This document shows, one piece after another, positions 61,354 through 64,000 of a DNA stretch of 64,000 bases. The stretch is from the NCBI GenBank assembly GCA_965220075.1, contig OZ244806.1, positions 992,001-1,056,000 of the forward strand, written 5' to 3'. Every line of letters begins with the position of its first letter. The stretch's first letter is position 1. Made by a program: the position numbers and the translations under genes. This DNA comes from G965220075 sp965220075 (lineage in GTDB: Bacteria > Chloroflexota > UBA11872). Below the pieces are notes generated by a model. The model saw nothing but the letters and a program-made list of their open reading frames with translations, had not been told where the DNA came from and searched no databases.

Positions 61354-62457
61354 ATGGCTCGCTATCGCGCGGCCGTTATCGGCCTCGGACGCATTGCCAG
61401 CACGATCGACGATGAGATTCAGATCTACGACGGACACGATCTGCCTTTCTCCCACCTGGGCTGTTACCACGCTGTTCCTGAAGTCGAGGTCGTGGGCTTG
61501 GCGGATCTGCAACCGGAACAGCGTGAGGCTGCCCGCAGCCGTTGGAGCGTCGACGCCGTCTACGCGGACTTCCGCCGGATGCTGTCCGAGACCAGGCCGG
61601 ACATCGTCAGCGTCTGCACGTCGTCATCGCCGCGCGCGGAGATCATCGAAGAGGTGGTCGGCGGCGGCTACGGCGTGAAGGCCATATGGGCCGAAAAGCC
61701 GATCAGCGCCTCGCTCGAACAGGCCGACCGCGCTATCGCTGTCTGCCGGGCCGCGGGCATTCCGCTGGCGGTCAACTGCTTGCGGCGCTGGCGCGGTGTC
61801 TATCGGCACGCGCTGCAGATGGTGCGGGACGGGCTCATCGGCGACGTGCTTCACCTGCGCGCGCAGGCGGGCTGTCATATCTCCGCCAACGGCAGCCACC
61901 TCCTGACTGCTTTGACCATGTTCGCCGGCGGCCGCGCCGAGTGGGTGGTGGGTGAGATCGAGGATGACGCCGCGCTCGAGACCGACGAGGACTTCAGCGC
62001 TCACGGCCTCGTGGGCTTTCCCAACGGCGTTCGCGGCACTTTCCGCACCACCGCCAACGGTCCCGACGAATGGGCTCTGGACGTGACCGGTTCGCACGGC
62101 ATGATTCGCTTTCTGCGCGACGCGCATGAGACCGAGCTCTGGACGCTCGTGGACGGCCTGCCCGGCCAGCGTCGGCCCGCGCCGGTGCGCCGCTTCTTCC
62201 CGCCGCCCAGCCGCCGGCGCCCCGCGGGGGTCAGTCTCATCCACAATCTGATGTCCTGCATCGAGGGCGATTCGGAGCCGAACTGCAATGGTGAGGACGC
62301 CCGCGAGGCGCTCGAGATCGCGATCGCCGTGCGCGAGTCGCACCGCGGCGGCAACTCGCGGGTGAATATCCCCCTTGCGCACCGGGATTTGCGGATTCTC
62401 TCCGGCCACGGATCGGATCATCGCTATCGCGCCAGCTTCGGAATGGACAGCGCGTAG
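61354..62457 (+). CDS. Gfo/Idh/MocA family oxidoreductase (second)
   Basis: 367 residues, ATG start. AAVIGLGRIAST cofactor loop, CTSSSPRAEIIEEVV, AEKPISASLEQADRAI (EKP motif), VNCLRRWRGVYRHAL, and GCHISANGSHLLTALTMFAG for the catalytic region, which lacks the usual GG-x-x-x-D-x-x-x-H pattern (here NGSHLLT). Only distantly similar to its upstream neighbour. Likely acts on a related sugar acid or polyol. Confidence 0.85.
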   Translation: MARYRAAVIGLGRIASTIDDEIQIYDGHDLPFSHLGCYHAVPEVEVVGLADLQPEQREAARSRWSVDAVYADFRRMLSETRPDIVSVCTSSSPRAEIIEEVVGGGYGVKAIWAEKPISASLEQADRAIAVCRAAGIPLAVNCLRRWRGVYRHALQMVRDGLIGDVLHLRAQAGCHISANGSHLLTALTMFAGGRAEWVVGEIEDDAALETDEDFSAHGLVGFPNGVRGTFRTTANGPDEWALDVTGSHGMIRFLRDAHETELWTLVDGLPGQRRPAPVRRFFPPPSRRRPAGVSLIHNLMSCIEGDSEPNCNGEDAREALEIAIAVRESHRGGNSRVNIPLAHRDLRILSGHGSDHRYRASFGMDSA

Positions 62458-62564
62458 AGCCGGGCCGATCGCGGCGAGTGGGCCGGTCCCGCATGGCCGC
62501 CCTGCAAGCGGCCGGTCTGCACGGGTACTATCGTCCGTCCCGGTCGCGACGCTGGAGGTCGCCG

Positions 62565-63446
62565 GTGCCAATTCAACTCAGCTGCGCGGACTACGCTTTT
62601 CCCAAGCTCAAGCGAAGCACGGCGTTCGCCGTGATCGCGGACCTGGGCTTTCCCGCTGTCGACGTGGCGGTATTTGCCCGCAACGACGAGTTCACCCCCG
62701 CCGAAGTGGTGAACGATCCGGGCGCTATGGCCGCCGAGTTGAAAGGACATCTGACGGCCCGCGACCTGTGCGCGGCCAATGTGTTCGCGATCCTCGGCAA
62801 CGACCTGGCGACGCTGGCCGTCAATCACCCCGACGCCGACGCGCGCGCCGAGTCGCGCCGCTGGTTCCGCGCCGTCCTGGCGTTCACGGTTGGCATTGGT
62901 TCCCCCGGCCTCACGCTGACACCCGGAATACCCTGGCCCGGCGAGCCTGATCACGACGCGCGGCTGCGCGCGGCCGATGAGCTGCAATGGCGCACCGAGC
63001 TGGCGGCGCGTGAGGGCGTGGGACTGTCCATCGAGCCTCACTATCAATCCATCACGCCGACCGTCGACACGACTCTTCAGTTGCTGGAGCAGGCGCCCGA
63101 TCTGACCCTTGCGCTCGACCACCCGCAGTTCATATTCCAGGGCATTTCGGAAGCCGACGTAGACCTTCTGTTCCCCCGCACGCGCCATGTCCACGCACGG
63201 CAGGGCGCGCCCGGGATCATGCAGGCCACTATGGGCGACGGCGTCGTCGACTACGCACGGATCGCGCGCGCCTTCGCGGAGCGTGAATTCGACGGCTACT
63301 TCTGCGTCGAATACGTCTGGGACGCGTGGCTGGACACGAATCGGGTTGACTGCATCTCGGAGTCGGCCGCGCTGCGTGACGTGATCCTGCGCGCACTGGG
63401 ACGCTCCGTGCCGGCGCCGGGTCAGCGCATCGGCGACGCCGCATGA
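62565..63446 (+). CDS. sugar phosphate isomerase/epimerase (TIM barrel, second)
   Basis: 293 residues from GTG 62565, which has a GGAGG ribosome site 6 bases upstream; the longer frame from 62478 is atypical. Barrel residues: LSCADYAFPKLKRSTAF, GVGLSIEPHYQS (Glu), LALDHPQFIFQGI (Asp/His), RHVHARQGAPG (His) and FCVEYVWDAW (Glu). Its stop overlaps the ATG of the next gene (ATGA). Confidence 0.86.
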   Translation: MPIQLSCADYAFPKLKRSTAFAVIADLGFPAVDVAVFARNDEFTPAEVVNDPGAMAAELKGHLTARDLCAANVFAILGNDLATLAVNHPDADARAESRRWFRAVLAFTVGIGSPGLTLTPGIPWPGEPDHDARLRAADELQWRTELAAREGVGLSIEPHYQSITPTVDTTLQLLEQAPDLTLALDHPQFIFQGISEADVDLLFPRTRHVHARQGAPGIMQATMGDGVVDYARIARAFAEREFDGYFCVEYVWDAWLDTNRVDCISESAALRDVILRALGRSVPAPGQRIGDAA

Positions 63447-64000
63447 TTGTCAGGACCGCCGGCGGGCTGCGCGCGCTGGTGCGGCGAGTGTTCCTCGCGG
63501 CCGGCGCCGATGAGGCCAACGCCGCCGACGTAGCCGAGCACCTGGTGCTGGCAAACCTGAGTGGCGTGGACACCCACGGGATCTACCACGTGCCCGGCTA
63601 CGTGCAGGCGATTCGCGCTGGCGAGCTGCTGCCTGCCGAGCATCCAAGGATCGTGCGTGAGTCCGAGGTCAGCACGGTGGTCGCCGGCAACTGGACGTTC
63701 GGCCAGGTGACTGCCAAGGAGGCCATGCGCCGCGCCATCGCCAAGGCGGAGAAGATCGGCGTTGCCGTATCGGGGCTGATGGAGACGCACCACATCGGCC
63801 GCCTGGGCCACTACGTGGAGATGGCCGCTCAGGCCGATCTGATTGCGATAGTTATGGCGGGCGGGTTCAGCGAAGAGGACCCGCACGCGGCGCCTTACGG
63901 CGGGCGCTCCCGCGCCCTGCACACCAACCCGATCGCCATGGGGTTTCCGGCCGGCGACGAAGCGCCCATGATGTTCGACTTCGCCACCACCGCACTCTCG
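63443..64000 (+). CDS. Ldh family (malate/lactate/ureidoglycolate-type) oxidoreductase, 3' end outside window
   Basis: First 186 residues of a YlbC/YbiC-type NAD(P)-dependent dehydrogenase: helical N-terminus, VDTHGIYHVPGYVQAI (catalytic His), VSGLMETHHIGRLGHYVEMAA, and NPIAMGFPAGDEAPMMFDFATT at the edge. The family oxidises 2-hydroxyacids or related compounds. Coupled to the preceding isomerase gene, extending the catabolic-type operon past the window end. Confidence 0.88.
   Translation, partial: MIVRTAGGLRALVRRVFLAAGADEANAADVAEHLVLANLSGVDTHGIYHVPGYVQAIRAGELLPAEHPRIVRESEVSTVVAGNWTFGQVTAKEAMRRAIAKAEKIGVAVSGLMETHHIGRLGHYVEMAAQADLIAIVMAGGFSEEDPHAAPYGGRSRALHTNPIAMGFPAGDEAPMMFDFATTALS

Overview
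The window is 64 kb of high-GC (roughly two-thirds G+C), gene-dense bacterial chromosome. Short intergenic gaps, frequent ATGA-type overlaps and many GTG/TTG starts are typical of an actively transcribed core region. Gene content suggests an uncultivated member of the Chloroflexota (SAR202/Dehalococcoidia-like). The pointers are futalosine-route menaquinone genes, a FakA/DegV pair, a PriA whose helicase motifs have decayed, a secreted protein with an N-terminal module I associate with Chloroflexota, and sugar isomerase/Gfo-Idh-MocA/NHL clusters common in marine and sponge-associated lineages. This placement is inference; the window holds no rRNA.

Layout. 1-11 kb: polysaccharide deacetylase, DegV, recF with a DUF721/DciA-like gene, a chromate-type transporter, a histone-deacetylase-fold enzyme, a lipoprotein, an SDR oxidoreductase, a CDP-alcohol phosphatidyltransferase, glyQS and recO. 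11.1-17.7 kb: a lower-GC accessory island with two unrecognised membrane ORFs, a type IIG-like restriction-modification gene with a frameshift near its 3' end, and a divergent two-gene module of an ABC/OLD-like ATPase plus a TOPRIM-like (DUF4276-type) protein. 17.7-22 kb: three consecutive CorC/HlyC-type CNNM-CBS membrane proteins. 22-26.5 kb: prs, glmU, tRNA-Gln, ispE, ybeY, yqeY and rpsU, all on the minus strand. 26.7-43.7 kb: a long run of housekeeping genes (wecA-like, rpmE, DUF1385, prfA, prmC, gmk, priA, def, fmt, zinc protease, rlmN, rpe, rpmB, fakA, recG, rsmD). 43.7-50.2 kb: ridA, an isocitrate/isopropylmalate-type dehydrogenase, an IS110 element in a repeat-rich gap, a DCC protein, a plant-type LRR protein and fba. 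50.4-56 kb: an unknown gene, then a TetR gene with an excellent promoter/operator leading the menaquinone (futalosine) genes mqnE-mqnA-mqnC-mqnD. 56-64 kb: an NHL beta-propeller, an MBL hydrolase, a flavin reductase, a probable selenocysteine-containing peroxiredoxin lipoprotein and a sugar-catabolism-like operon cut by the window end.

Most notable observations: (1) 58341-59210 is a redoxin-domain lipoprotein whose catalytic cysteine codon is TGA, followed 13 nt later by a perfect 8-bp hairpin with a GTT loop that fits the bacterial SECIS pattern, so this is a probable selenoprotein. (2) The ATPase/TOPRIM-like pair beside a type IIG-like gene is a candidate defence module. (3) PriA has lost its Walker A, DEEH and arginine-finger motifs but keeps all eight zinc cysteines. 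(4) An 18-bp palindrome abuts a TTGACA-N17-TATAAA promoter ahead of the TetR/menaquinone genes. (5) A 52-bp perfect inverted copy of the IS110 right end lies 3 kb from the intact element.
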